Shown here in pieces: positions 53,071-63,996 of a DNA stretch of 64,000 nt. Every line of letters starts with the position of its first letter. The stretch's first letter is position 1. Under the pieces are notes generated by a model. The model was not told the DNA's origin and did no database searches. It worked only from the letters and a program-made list of their open reading frames with translations. A program made the translations under genes and the position numbers. The stretch comes from Plasmodiophora brassicae (lineage: Eukaryota > Endomyxa: Phytomyxea > Phytomyxea > Plasmodiophorida). Where the stretch lies: assembly GCA_036867785.1 (NCBI GenBank), contig CP145419.1, forward strand, positions 1,142,895 through 1,206,894, in the 5' to 3' direction.

Positions 53071-54091
53071 GCAACAATATCGGACGTCGTTGATGGCACA
53101 ACGAATCAACTAGTCCTTACGTCGGCGTTGAAACCGCGATGGACTCGCGTGCTGCTGTCATGATTCGGCGTTGTGTTAAGACAGGGAGACGATACAATAC
53201 TGGTTCGACGCGTTCGCGCTGGTCAGAAATTCGCCTGACGCTGAAGGGGCGAAATCGTCGCGCCCGCCTGGCACCGCCTCCCGACACGGCCAGCGTTGTG
53301 GCGCGTACTCCACGATGGCCATACCTGCTCTCGCCGCTGCGACGCATCCGGCAATCATGCGCCAGCACGAGTGCCTTCGCAGGGTACGTCGATCGTATTG
53401 CCCGGATGAAGCTCGACCTTGTCGCTGATCAGGACCTTGACCGAGGCACGTACGGTGATCGTTCGAGTACGTGCCTGCCGCTGAGTCCGACCTGCTCGTC
53501 TTATTCTCGAGGTCGTCAGCAGCGTCGTCGAGCCGGGCGCCATGCTCGATGCCGAGCGCGGTGCCGTTATCGTACTCCTGCTGCTCCCGAATTTCCAGCT
53601 TGTGCACCCCGGCCCCTCGCTGTCACGGACGTCGTTGGGCATCGGGCATTAGCAGTCGACGCCGTTGACTAGCACGTTCTGCTGCTGGTTGTCGGACCAT
53701 ATCGCTGTCACGTTCGTGCTGCTGGTGGACGATATCGACGACGGTTCCCGCCGTATCCATCCACCTTTGATATTGCCCAACCGTGTAGGTGGGCGGCGCT
53801 CTTGGGCCCGTCATGCTTTCACGAGCAACGGGACAAAGTTTGGCTGGGATCGGTGCCGTCGGAAAACAGGGGCACAGAGTCGTTCGTCTGGACAGAACCA
53901 TGACGTCCAGGGCGACACCGGGGATGCCGTTCGTGTCGTCATACCCCGCGTCTCACTCATTCGCAGCCGGCGAACGCCTCCGTATGCAGGTCATGGCGGC
54001 CGACTTCAGCCTTGACCAGGCAATGTCTTCGTATGACGACGCCACGTAGGATCCACCTGGTCGACCATATCGTCGATGACGGACTGCATGG
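53071..54091. other. Subtelomeric gap with broken text
   Basis: About 1 kb without a convincing gene. The minus strand has fragments such as TITVRASVKVLISDKVELHP (near 53460-53410) that could belong to a lost gene. No repeat copy is evident within the window. Confidence 0.3.
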
Positions 54092-54510
54092 ATGGTGCTC
54101 CCCGTCGAGCAGATTGACCGCGCCGCCATCTGGTCCCTGATGCTATCGCATCGCTCCATCGTCGTCGATCGCACGTCGCCCACGAACGTACCGATCGTGG
54201 CGATGCTGGAGAACATCGGCCTGCAGCCGGCGCCCTGGCGATCCCACATCAGCGAGACGGCCGCTCGTTCTGTGGCACCCACGTATGGTTTGCTCCAATC
54301 TGGACAATCGGCGCCTTTGATCATCACCATCCCACCGGAGGCGGCGTACCTGTCGGCGACGTCGCTGGTTCAAGTGTACAGTATGTACCGCTTTGCGAAA
54401 CATTTGACGTCGCCTGACGCACGTCTTGAGCGCAGGTACGCGTCCGGGCATAACGACGGCGCGGCGGGTGCTTCCCGAGCTTGGTGGAGAAGGTCGCGAT
54501 CGAATACGAT
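54092..54510 (+). pseudogene. Truncated copy of the Cache 7TM receptor
   Basis: About 90 percent identical by eye to 46320-46735 of the receptor gene: it encodes LPVEQIDRAAIWSLMLSHRS (gene LVPVDQIDRAAIWSLTLSPR), then VAMLENIGLQPAPWRSHISE and SLVQV. It covers the end of the Cache ectodomain, the next intron and the first bases of the following exon, then stops matching before helix 1. The intron text differs more than the exons and its donor reads gtacag instead of gtaaga. No receptor sequence lies on either side, so this is a dead segmental duplicate. Confidence 0.88.
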
Positions 54511-54559
54511 CGAGCCGAGCGGTGCGCCGCCATAGGCCGGCCATGTGCTAGCAGACATC

Positions 54560-54805
54560 ATGCTGATCGCTGTCAGCGTGCTCGTAAGGGCAGCGGCATC
54601 GTCCCACGCGCTAACGCTCCAGCCAGCAGATGGGCGTAGGAACGCCTGCACTGTCCTTGTGTTTTACATCGAACCCTCCTGCCTGCTGCGAAACATCTTG
54701 CAGATGCGGGTCTGGTCGTACTGGACGAACGCCCAACCTGACGCATTCGCATCGGTGCCAATGCTCGTTACCGACGTCGACAATGTAGAGGCGACCAGCG
54801 CATAA
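54560..54805 (+). CDS. Small reading frame with signal-peptide-like start
   Basis: ATG 54560 opens MLIAVSVLVRAAASSHALTL, then a short soluble part ending in DVDNVEATSA (81 residues). The layout (signal peptide then QPADGRR) recalls the start of the PA-ectodomain 7TM gene (signal peptide then SPADGALL), so it may be the front end of a lost receptor gene. Coding status uncertain. Confidence 0.3.
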   Translation: MLIAVSVLVRAAASSHALTLQPADGRRNACTVLVFYIEPSCLLRNILQMRVWSYWTNAQPDAFASVPMLVTDVDNVEATSA

Positions 54806-55975
54806 CTGTCTGGCCATTTAGTCACAATGACGTCGGACAGGCAAGCGTGAAGCAGAACCCGGCGGCAGTCGCCCCATCGCCTACCGTCGACCATTGCTCT
54901 GTTCACCTTCATCGCTCTCGTCTGCATCATCGTGTTTGACCTTGTTCCCAAATTGCATTTCGTCGTGGCAACCGCAGGATTGTTACGACTGGAACGCGGT
55001 CTGCGGCCGGTAGTGGTTTGGCAGGATGACAGCCATAATTCATGGCCCATGGCAGATCAGACAAGACGAGCGCCGAAACGTGCCGCGCGAATGCCTTTCA
55101 TTCAGTGCCGCCAACGACACTGTCCTGCTCTGTCGAAACATCATTCCACTTATGATTGTTCGACGACAACATCGGCCGACCTGTTCGCATGCCGTTTGGG
55201 CAGTGTGCAATCCTGGCCGGTCACCGGGCCGGGTTTGCGTCGTTTGTGGGCGAACCGAATAATCGTCATTCGTATCCGCGTTGAAGCGAACTTCAAGCAG
55301 GTATTACTCATGTTGCTGATGGATAGTCATCAGGCATCCTCCAGATGTTCATCGTTGCGGATGACGCGGTCGCTCCACGTGTCGCCGAATGCCGAGTTGG
55401 AGCGTCCAGGGGGTCGTACACGCCCATCATATTGCTACGGCTTGGCCTGCTGTCCATGCTGGCGTACGCGTCTTCTTCATGCAGGCCTGGAATCGGTCCT
55501 TGTTGTTCCGCGGATGGTCAGTCTTCACCAGCCGCTTCATAGCGACCGCCAGTACAGACTCCGGTACGTCAGATTCGCAATGCTCATCGATCTCCACCTT
55601 CCCGTCAGAGCGCTGTGCTGTTCGGCCTGGAACGACAGCGGCCAGCGGCGCCCCGCACGAACAAGATCTACGTGGTTGGAGAGGTTGGTTCCCAAAGTCT
55701 GCCAGTACACCATGCTGTCTTTATGGGGAGTTAAAGAGGTAAGAATACACTTAGTGAAAATTATTGCGACAATGTAACGTATTTCATTCCTGAAAATCTA
55801 TAGAGAAAGAAATCCAATTGTTGGCCCAGTAGCTCTCGAAATATATATTGAGGCTAGTTTGTCTTCTTTATAGGATATGCTTCCCAATTAGCGCCGCGAT
55901 CACGATCCCGCCGACCGTGATTAGCAGCTGTGGAACGGTTGGGCACAATCGTCGCCAAAATCCTGTTCAAGACTG
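54806..55975. other. Gap with membrane-like fragments
   Basis: 1.17 kb. A plus frame from about 54890 to 55777 stays open and contains TIALFTFIALVCIIVFDLVP, which looks like a membrane helix, but the rest is low-quality text and other frames look equally protein-like in turn (for example IILLRLGLLSMLAYASSS near 55430). I read it as a decayed receptor-type gene at best. The right end (55740-55900) is A/T-rich. Confidence 0.3.
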
Positions 55976-56266
55976 TCACCAAGCCGCCTGATAGAACTCA
56001 GCCTGTAGGGTACTGAAACCGGCCGCGTACAGGACCGTACCTTCCGCGGGTGCGGTCTGGCGATATGTTTGCCATGCAGCCAACGCCTTCGCGCTCGAGG
56101 CTTCAGCTCGCTTGTAGTGCTGCAACAGTGCCGGGAGTCGGGGATCGTTGGGGTCAGCCATGAGCGCGTCCATGTATGCTTGCTCACGGGCACGCTCTTC
56201 GCCGATGCATTGAAAGTAGTGCTCACTCAGCTGCTTCTCGACATCGTGATGCAGCGGGAGAGACAT
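55976..56266 (-). CDS. Small helical protein, function unknown
   Basis: ATG at 56264-56266 gives 96 residues: MSLPLHHDVEKQLSEHYFQC, EERAREQAYMDALMADPNDP, LPALLQHYKRAEASSAKALA, ending FYQAAW. It is charged and alpha-helical with two likely antiparallel helices. Just downstream on the same strand (about 55930-55870) another frame reads LLITVGGIVIAALIGKHIL before a stop, a good membrane helix. A tail-anchored protein would result if an intron joined them, but I found no splice pair that keeps frame. No family recognised. Confidence 0.45.
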   Translation of the reverse strand: MSLPLHHDVEKQLSEHYFQCIGEERAREQAYMDALMADPNDPRLPALLQHYKRAEASSAKALAAWQTYRQTAPAEGTVLYAAGFSTLQAEFYQAAW

Positions 56267-58299
56267 CAAACCAACACCAGCCGCACGACAGACAGGTGAC
56301 AAGTGACAACGCGTGAAGCAAGGCAAGGATCGGAACCAAAAAACGAGGGGCACGGATCCCTGTTTTTCACGCGATTGATTGGCTCAACGCCGCCGCCGAG
56401 GCGCACCACTGCGGCAGCGGAATGCCCAGGCTGCTTTCCCAGCGAACTGCGATTCGTACTGCGACGTCGTACACTGCCGTCCGATATCCATTTGTCTTCG
56501 GCACCGTACGGCACAAGTCGTTCAGGCCCCGATGCATCTGCCTGCGCCGTCCGCGCGCCCCGACGTCGGTGCCGCCGGACGGCGACACGTGTCAACGCGG
56601 CCACCACATCCTCAATACGGCCTGCTGGACGCCAGGTGATTCTGCGAGATCGCACTGCGCCTTGGGGATGTGTTCGTGTCATCGCCTGCTGCACAGGCAC
56701 CCAGGCCTTCTGACGCGCTGGACCTCACAAGTCTGCCATCTCCTGCCGTCGAAGCGGGACGGGTACAACGTGGCGCAGGCCAGGCGATGCACTCGTCGTC
56801 CGACGATTGCTACGACTTGGCATGCCGCGCCCCAGCCGTGCACCACGGGACGATGGCTGGCTGACCAGGCAGGCGCCGATCTCCCTGTCTGCGCGTCGAG
56901 CGGCGCCTACCTGCCTGCATTGTGCTCGGCATTGCATGTCGTGACTATTCGAAGCCTCGAGGCGCCTGCTCGCCCTACCTGCAATCTACTGCGACATCAT
57001 CTCGTTTGCCTGCCTCGCGTGCGACAACGTCGCCGCCGACCAGCCGCACGGCTCAACGGACACACGGCGACCACAACGCGCCGCTGCTGGACTCCTGCCG
57101 ACACGCCCGACACGTCTGGGCGACCGGCCTGCACAGGTACGAGCCGTCGCCTGATGCACATCCCCGGGCCTCTAACATTTGCTGGACAGGATGCGACGAC
57201 GGATCAGCGACCGGCATCCCGACGAACGCTGCCGGTCGGCAACGACGTCAACAGCGACGTCGTACTCTGTCGCCCGAACTCGGTTGTGTTCGGCACCGCT
57301 CGGCGCGGGTCGTCGATGCCCTGACGCGTCCAACTATAATGCCTGCTCCCACGCCGACGGACGCACAACGACCTCAACGGGTCCTACTGGACGCCAGCCG
57401 ACCGCCGTGCACCTGGATGGGTACGTCTCGTCGCGTCATGCACCGACCCCAGGACTTTAACATGTTCGAGACAGGACACACGCCTACCGTTATATGTCCA
57501 GCGTAGTCGTCCTGCCGAGGCGACGCGTGGCAAGTGTCGCGCACCGGCCTGTTTCTCAGCTGAGGAGGCGCCCTGGACGTCCGTCCACTGCCGTAATCGT
57601 GCGCCCGCGCCCCTGTCCCTGCACCCTGTGCCGATGGCGATCCCACCAACCAGCCACGCCTCCGAACGCCTCGTCTGCATGCAGAGCGGCGCCTGCCTTC
57701 CCTTCAGGTCTTTCAGCATTTCAGCGTCGACCAGGTCTCGTTGCCGCCGCTCGACATGCGAACGCCTGCCTGCCACATCGGCACAACCACCACCGGTCAA
57801 TACAAGCGGACCTGGACGTCCGCCTTCGCTCGATGGATGTCTACAGTACCAGACCCATGTGTGGACTGGGCACGGTACACACCGCCTCGCACCAGCAGCA
57901 AGCAGCATGTTGGAGACCCGCTCCAGATCGGCGTCGTGCCGCACAACCAGGTCGACCGCCGGCGACCTGGGTCGGCGACGGGCGCCGTGCCCCTGCAGTA
58001 CTGATTGCAGTGAACGCTGTCGTTCGGCGCCTGCTGTCGCCAGGACGACCGGCAGCGGCGGTCTACGCTCGTCTTTGCGTCGTATACATGTATTGAACGG
58101 TTCAGGTTGTGCCGATGTTCCGGAAGCAATGACGACGGATCTTCGACGGCAGGCGGGCGATTGCATGTCGACCGGCGGCATCGGGCGCTGGGCGCTGCCG
58201 CCGTGCTGGATGACCTGCAGGACAGACAGGCGACGCTTGCCAGACAGACGGGAACCTCGGCGATGCCCTCGGTTGGTCGGCCCGCCATCGAGGCATGGT
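56267..58299. repeat. Degenerate subtelomeric repeat field
   Basis: 2 kb of diverged copies of related text: gacgtcgtac.ctg.cgcc, ttcggcaccg..cggc, tgctggacgcca, caggtacgagccgtcgcc and ..gcatgccctg recur at about 56460, 56820, 57250 and 57400, with further pieces inverted after 57490. Units are roughly 350-450 bases with poor borders. Long open frames (for example plus 56422-57324) are Arg/Thr/Pro-rich without any family motif, and I do not count them as genes. Confidence 0.6.
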
Positions 58300-58960
58300 G
58301 CAGGTCAGAGTCGCGCGGGAATATCGCAGCGATCGGCGAATGGCCAGGGCGCCGCCTCAGTTGACGAGCAGGTCGGCGCGCCGCTGCTGCCCTGCAGGTG
58401 CTCACGCTCGACAGACGATGGCAGGCGGCGGCAGTCGTATCCTGTTCCAGCACGTTAGACGGAGGGGCGTCGGTGAATCAGACGACGGCACGTACCTATG
58501 CTGGAGGTGAAGCGTGTTCACCTAGATGTGTCGTGCACGTCGGCAGGCGTCCGGCAGGACGCGTTGTGGTCGGCATGAGCCCCTTGGCCCGTGCTGCTGG
58601 TAGGCGACGACGTCGGCGCGCTAGGTCATCGAAAGCACCGAGTGTGCGATGCCGAATAATACGACATGTCGGGCGCCCGTATACGACGAGGCAGTGGGCG
58701 GGGTTGGCGACCGACAAAGTGGTCGGGTCGTCGCCAGCGTCGACGGCGTCCAGCACGAAGTCGGCGGCCGCTTCACGTTGAGCGGCGCCGACCTTGACGT
58801 CGACGTAGACCGCCCTCCATCCGGCATGGCACACTGCGACATCATGCAGGAGGCGTCGGAGGTCGGCGCATGCAATATCGCGTCGCGTGCACCGCACCAC
58901 CCCCCGGTCAGGCGACCGCCCGCCGCGCGGCATCTGGCCTGCGACGATGGTGAGTTCTCC
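58300..58960. repeat. Subtelomeric dispersed repeat, inverted copy
   Basis: Reverse-complement partner of 50730-51330 (see that entry for shared marks). The right part (58640-58940) aligns best, including gccctccatccggcat and ttcacgttgagcggc on the plus strand. It ends about 65 bases before the stop of the methionyl-tRNA synthetase gene. Confidence 0.75.
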
Positions 58961-59025
58961 GTTGCCTGACGGCGGGGTGCCTGTGTAGTGCCTGAATGTG
59001 TGTGTCTGTGTATATTGATGACGGA

Positions 59026-61510
59026 TCAACTGATCTGCGCAGGGCCTTCAATGCGATCAACAACGACCTGGTAGTCGGTGTCGGCAACGACGATGGGTGT
59101 TTCGTGGAAGTACGCCAAGGAATTGTCCCCCACGCGAAGATCAGGGGAGACCTTCGCGAAATGCTTCTCCTCAATCGATGATGCCAGCGAACTGTAACCC
59201 TTCGGGGCGACGCGATCGCCAGGGTTGCCGGAGGACAACAGCAGGCCCAGGCTGCCGTCCGGCTTGACGCCACACACCAGCATGCCCGCGCTCTGGATAC
59301 CACGGAAGTTGCTCGCCTTCAGGTTCGCCAGAACGACGGCCATCTTGTTCAGCAGTTCGTTGGCAGAATAGTGAGCTCGTAATCCCGAAACGATCTGTCG
59401 CGTCTCAGAACCAATATCGACTTGCAGCACAAATAGGTGCTCGGCCGTCTCATGCCTACAGACGACCGCGATGAGTACAGCAACATTGAGAGACACGACT
59501 CATAGCGCACTCTGCGACATGGCGGATGAGACCAGTGACGAGATTGAGTGGGAATATCTTCGCAAACAGCACTTGGGGTTCTCCGATGACATGACCCGAA
59601 TGAATGGAATGTCGGAAGTACGGTCCATCACCCCTCAACGACAGGACCGATCGGTCGAAGTTCAGCTGCTTGCAAATTCTGTTACCCGGGTAAGAGATAC
59701 GGCAACAGGGTGCAACCATTGAACAGACCTCTCAACAAGCTCGGGCATGTATGGTTCGAGCATTGTAGCAAGAAGGACAACCGCATTCATAGAGACGTTA
59801 ATAACTGAACCGGCGCGCGCTTTGTCTGTAGACTTGTGAGTAAATGCAAACAGGATCACCAAAATTGCGGGTCTGCATACCATCTTTGATAAGGCGCCAA
59901 GGAGGATTGTCTTGCAAATATTTGTTGCATCGGTGCGAGGCCTGCATAGCTCGCTTTAGCCCGTCTTTTATCTCGACCTAGCGAGGAATTAGAATTTGAC
60001 GACTCTTGCCAGCACCAGCCATACCTTCTCCAGGAGAGCAACGAATACCTTTGCGTGCTCTTCCATATCCTTGACGAACGTCTCGTCGTCGGGGGTCAAC
60101 GTGCACTCAGGAACAACGGAATTATAGCTGTTCTTGATAAAGACAAGACCGCGGTTCACGAAGTCGCCTAGATTATTCACTAGGTCATCATTGTTCTTCT
60201 GCAGAAAATCGTCCCAAGAGAACACGGCCTCGTCCGTTTCGGGACGGTTGACGAGAAGGCAGTATCGCCAAACCGACGGCGAGACGCCGGACAGCTGCAC
60301 ACTGTCACCGAAAACACCGACTCCCATCGACTTCGAGAACTTGCCGCTCTCGTACTGAAGGTACTCCGTTATGTTGATGTGGTGAAGCATAGTGTACCCT
60401 TGATCGGCCCCGAGAAGAACGGATGGCCAGATGACAGTGTGGAAAGGAATGTTGTCCTTCCCCACGAACTGGACCAGTTCCACTTGTTTCGGATTCCTCC
60501 ACCAGCGCTCCCAATCCGGGGTGTACGCAGCAGTAATGGACATGTAGCCAATTGGAGCCTATTCATCAGCAAACACATCAGGACCACGATGCATCCGACA
60601 AATACACGACTTAGACTGACATCAAACCAGTTGCAAAACATTTTGTCACGGAGCCCATCTTTTGGAACAGGGACTCCCCATTTCAGATCGCGCGTGAGGC
60701 ATCTGGACTTCAAACCAGTTGCGATCCACGCTTTCGTCACTTGCATGGCGTTTTGCGACCAGAGCCCCTTCTCCGCGAGCTGATCGACCCACTTTTCCAG
60801 CCGCTCCCTCATCAACGGAAGATCAAAGAACAGACGATTCGTCTTGCGAACAACTGGCGTCGATTTGTCACTGGCGCAGTACGGGTCTTTAAGGAGAGTC
60901 GCCGTCATCAGATGCCTACAGTTATCGCACTGGTCACCATGCGCGCCTACGTGACCACAGTCAGGGCAAGTTCCTACACAGCACCGTGAGTATTCCAATC
61001 ACCAATGGCCAGGCGACAAGCGAGCGTACCTCGAACGTAGCGATCAGCCAGGATCATATCGCATTTTGTGCAGAACAGCTGTTCGACTGTGTCCTCGTGA
61101 ACAATGCCGTTAGCTTCGCATTCCTTGAAGATTCGCTGGACGATCTCAGTCTGCAGAGGTGTCGACGTCCGTCCGAAAATATCGAACGAGATGCCGAACC
61201 ATTTATAGACCTGGGCATGAACGGCGTGGTACTTGTCGCAAACCGCCCTAGGTGTCAGGTCCTCCTGGATGGCCTTCTGCACCGTTGCGGTCCCGTACTC
61301 ATCCGTCCCGCACACGTAGATGACGTGATGCCCGCGGAGCCGGCAGAACCGCGCGTACGCATCGGCGCTCAGCACGCCGCCAATGATGTTGCCGAGATGC
61401 GGCACGTTGTTGACGTACGGGAGCGCCGACGTGATCAGGATGTTGCGCGCACCGTCCGTGGGCAGCACCGGCTCCCGCTGCGCCTCGCCGACACGAGCAG
61501 ACGGGGCCAT
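59026..61510 (-). CDS. MARS1: Methionyl-tRNA synthetase with C-terminal EMAP-II-like tRNA-binding domain
   Basis: Exons 61510-61030, 60973-60621, 60558-60025, 59977-59881, 59825-59729, 59678-59533 and 59498-59026 give about 726 residues. The last intron would be only 34 nt and is uncertain. Class I core: [20 protein letters not shown] (HIGH site as HLGN), [16 protein letters not shown], the zinc knuckle with [13 protein letters not shown] then [52 protein letters not shown] and [13 protein letters not shown] (KMSKS as KFSKS). The anticodon domain has [20 protein letters not shown]. The tail, [20 protein letters not shown] then [14 protein letters not shown] and [19 protein letters not shown], is the EMAP-II/Arc1p tRNA-binding fold. 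An upstream ATG at 61585 could make a longer, possibly organelle-targeted form. Visibly lower G+C than the left-arm genes. Last recognisable gene before the telomere. Confidence 0.92.
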
Positions 61511-61866
61511 TCGAAAAATTTTCGGTGTCCGTGGCTGGGGACTCGATAATAATAGTATAGAGGGCAACCCTTGCGCTAGGGCCAAGGAACTTCTATTTGT
61601 ATTTGTCAGATACAGCTAAAGCGTCGTGAATTCGGCGGGAACGGACGTGAATAGGACAGGCTTGACTCGAGTGACAGGATCGGCGGAGTGCGCAGCGTGC
61701 ACGGCGGGCGCCATGAACGCGCGCGGTGCTCTATGTCGGCCGCACTGTGCCCGTCTAATGGCGACTGGACACTGCCGGGCGACGATGCAGGCGACGGCGC
61801 GTCGGGACGCAGCGGCACACGAGCTTCATGCTGGGGTCCAGCGTCGGCTTCCGCCGGTCGCCCGGT
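61511..61866. other. Upstream region of the methionyl-tRNA synthetase
   Basis: 356 bases. A/T-rich near 61520-61610 (ataataatagtatagagg, tatttgtatttg), probably the synthetase promoter on the minus strand. The rest is G+C-rich without a recognisable gene. Confidence 0.4.
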
Positions 61867-62279
61867 TGTGCGCTCCCTGGATCCGTGCCAGGCCTCGTGC
61901 TGCACCTGTTGGCGTCATGTCGTCGTCCTCCTGCTCATCATGAGGCGCCTTGTTAAAGAACTTTCTGGCCAACGCCAAGGCTGCCGCTGGCCTCAGCAGC
62001 AAGGCACAAGGGGCAGAACATCGCTTCAAACGAGCGCCGACCGGCATGATCAGCGGAGACGGGCCGAAATTCCGTTTCTTGGACAGTTTGTGGTCCCGAA
62101 TGAAAGAGATTCCGCACAACCCATTTGGGATTGCGGTGATCATGCCGGTCGGCGCTCGTTTAAAGCGATGTTCTGCCCCTGGTTCCTTGCCGCCGATGCC
62201 AGCGGCAGCCTTGGCGTTGGCCAGAAAGTCCTTAATCACTGCAGGTTCAAAGCACACGTCGTTGATCTGACAGTACATG
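61867..62279. repeat. 413-bp duplicated element, copy 2
   Basis: Same length and orientation as 48290-48702. Differences I see are c to a in the left arm (aggcacaagggg) and t to g in the spacer (ttggacagtttg). It lies about 1.5 kb from the telomere; both flanks differ from copy 1. The inverted arms are at about 61956-62052 and 62137-62233. Confidence 0.9.
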
Positions 62280-63502
62280 AGTAGGGCCGTCTGACAGCTG
62301 ACAACGCATGACGCAAGAAGAAATCGGCCCAAAAAAATCGCATTTATGGACCCAGTTTTTTGGGACGTTAAGCCCCTTTGCCGAGCAACGTTGCCGCTTT
62401 AGCTTTCGCCCACGCCGGTGGCGGCAGTATGGGACCTGTGGACGACATCGCGCCTCCGGCCGACGGATGCCGTGTCGGCGTGAATCAGTCGCCGACTCCG
62501 TGTTGCGCTGCGACTGACGACGCTGACGATGCAGCCGATCGCCCACGTCCCCTGCCAATCGCCGACGATCCGACGACCAAGCCGGTGGTCGACGCCGCCC
62601 ACTACATCGCCGTACACGGCTTCCCGATACGCCACGATGTTCACCATCGCACCTCGCCGATCGCCGACGACCTGTCGCGACCGCGTGCCCTGCCAGTGTC
62701 TGCGCCGTAAGCCGTTGCACCTCGAGGACAGGTACGAGTCATCGTTTGTTGCACAGTGTCCCAGGCCCTCTGACGCGTTCGACACCGCCCTTACAAGGGG
62801 TTGTTTGCGAGTTTGGGCCACCGTCAGTTGAACATGACGCTATCGTTGGGAAGAGCAGGGAAAATCAGAGGCAGCTGGGATGTTTCCGTTGGCATATGTG
62901 CCACCGTTCCTCTCGTATCGCCAAGAATGTAGCGCGACTGGGCAGATTTCCTGATTTCACTAAGTCAGAACTGAACTCCGTGGGAGTGCGCAAAATGCCG
63001 AGTGTGGACTGTTTTGGCACTTGCGAATCATGGATGGCATCGCCTGGCGTCTCGTTCTCCAGCAAACCTGCGCCCTGATGATCAACCATGGCTAGACCGC
63101 ACGCTGCAGCCCTGCCGCATTTCCAGTCATGGTCTGGGCACGATGCGTCGGCGCCTTCAGTACTTCGTTTAGCCGGCGTGACTCACATGGCGAAGGTCGA
63201 CCCTGACAGGTGTCCCGCGTTTCCGTTTGTACTACCTCCACATCTGGCGTGCGTGCCGGCGTCGTTATGAAATCCGTCGGTTTACGACACTGTCCTGATG
63301 TAACCGCTCGGCATTCGGTGTCCAGGTGTCATCCGTGCCCAGCCTGCGCTGCTGTTGATGCACGAGGCCCTGAAGCTGCGCAACCGCACCCACCCGATCG
63401 GCCACCGTGCGGAATGCCATACACTATTATCCAGGCGACGCTGATTTAACTTGTCCGGGCATGCCTGCTGTTCACCCTGTGATTTCTCTGTTGCCGTTGC
63501 AC
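62280..63502. other. Subtelomeric non-coding DNA with a third repeat piece
   Basis: 62510-62720 is a diverged fragment of the 50.7/58.3-kb repeat family. 62290-62350 (gacagctgacaacgcatgacgcaag then an A-run) resembles 56290-56345. After 62800 the text is lower in G+C with only short frames. No gene recognised. Confidence 0.5.
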
Positions 63503-63783
63503 TAGATGCATCTGATTGCATTTCGCCTGCCCTTTCAGTACGTCCGCCGGTTGCCTGTCGAATCGAGACGCGTCTGTTGACCAGTTGGTCGGCGGCGGTG
63601 ACGGCGTCCGCTGAGAACTGCTGTGCATCTGCGTGCTGTTCGCCTTCGGGAAATTCCATATTGCTCTGAAACCAGGTGCATCGGACAGCATTTCCAACGC
63701 CCTTTCAGTACGTGTGCCGGTTGCCTGTCGATTCGAGACGCGGCTGTTGACAGTTGGTCGGCGGCGGTGACGGCGTCCGCTTA
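63503..63783. repeat. Telomere-associated repeat, two units
   Basis: Unit 1 63503-63614 and unit 2 63673-63783, about 170 bases apart start to start. Both contain ccctttcagtacgt.cgccgg-like text, ttgcctgtcga.tcgagacgcg, agttggtcggcggcggtgac and ggcgtccgct. The telomere begins inside unit 2, straight after ggcgtccgc. Confidence 0.88.
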
Positions 63784-63996
63784 GGGTTTTAGGGTTTTTT
63801 AGGGTTTTTAGGGTTTTTTAGGGTTTAGGGTTTTTTAGGGTTTTTAGGGTTTTTTTAGGGTTTTAGGGTTTTAGGGTTTTAGGGTTTTAGGGTTTTAGGG
63901 TTTTAGGGTTTTAGGGTTTTAGGGTTTTAGGGTTTTAGGGTTTTAGGGTTTTAGGGTTTTAGGGTTTTAGGGTTTTAGGGTTTTAGGGTTTTAGGG
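63781..63996 (+). repeat. Telomere, TTTTAGGG repeats
   Basis: From 63781 the sequence is (T)nAGGG. In the first ~75 bases the T-run varies from three to seven; after that TTTTAGGG repeats without error about 17 times. The G-rich strand points right, so the chromosome end is on the right side. The TTTTAGGG unit is known from Chlamydomonas and some other protists, not from animals or typical fungi (TTAGGG) or most land plants (TTTAGGG). The last four window bases, aacc, leave the pattern. Confidence 0.98.

Noticed and set aside
54932-55777. 281-residue plus frame as a receptor gene
   Set aside because: Only one helix looks real; the remainder is random-like and other frames look better in places. 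Kept as decayed sequence only.
56422-57324. 300-residue plus frame in the subtelomere
   Set aside because: Composed of Arg/Thr/Pro/Cys-rich text over degenerate repeats, no start context or family motif; neighbouring frames are equally open.
47733-63780. Retroelements, DNA transposons or transposase genes in the subtelomere
   Set aside because: I looked for reverse transcriptase, integrase, DDE transposase and terminal repeats and recognised none; the repeats seen lack coding capacity.
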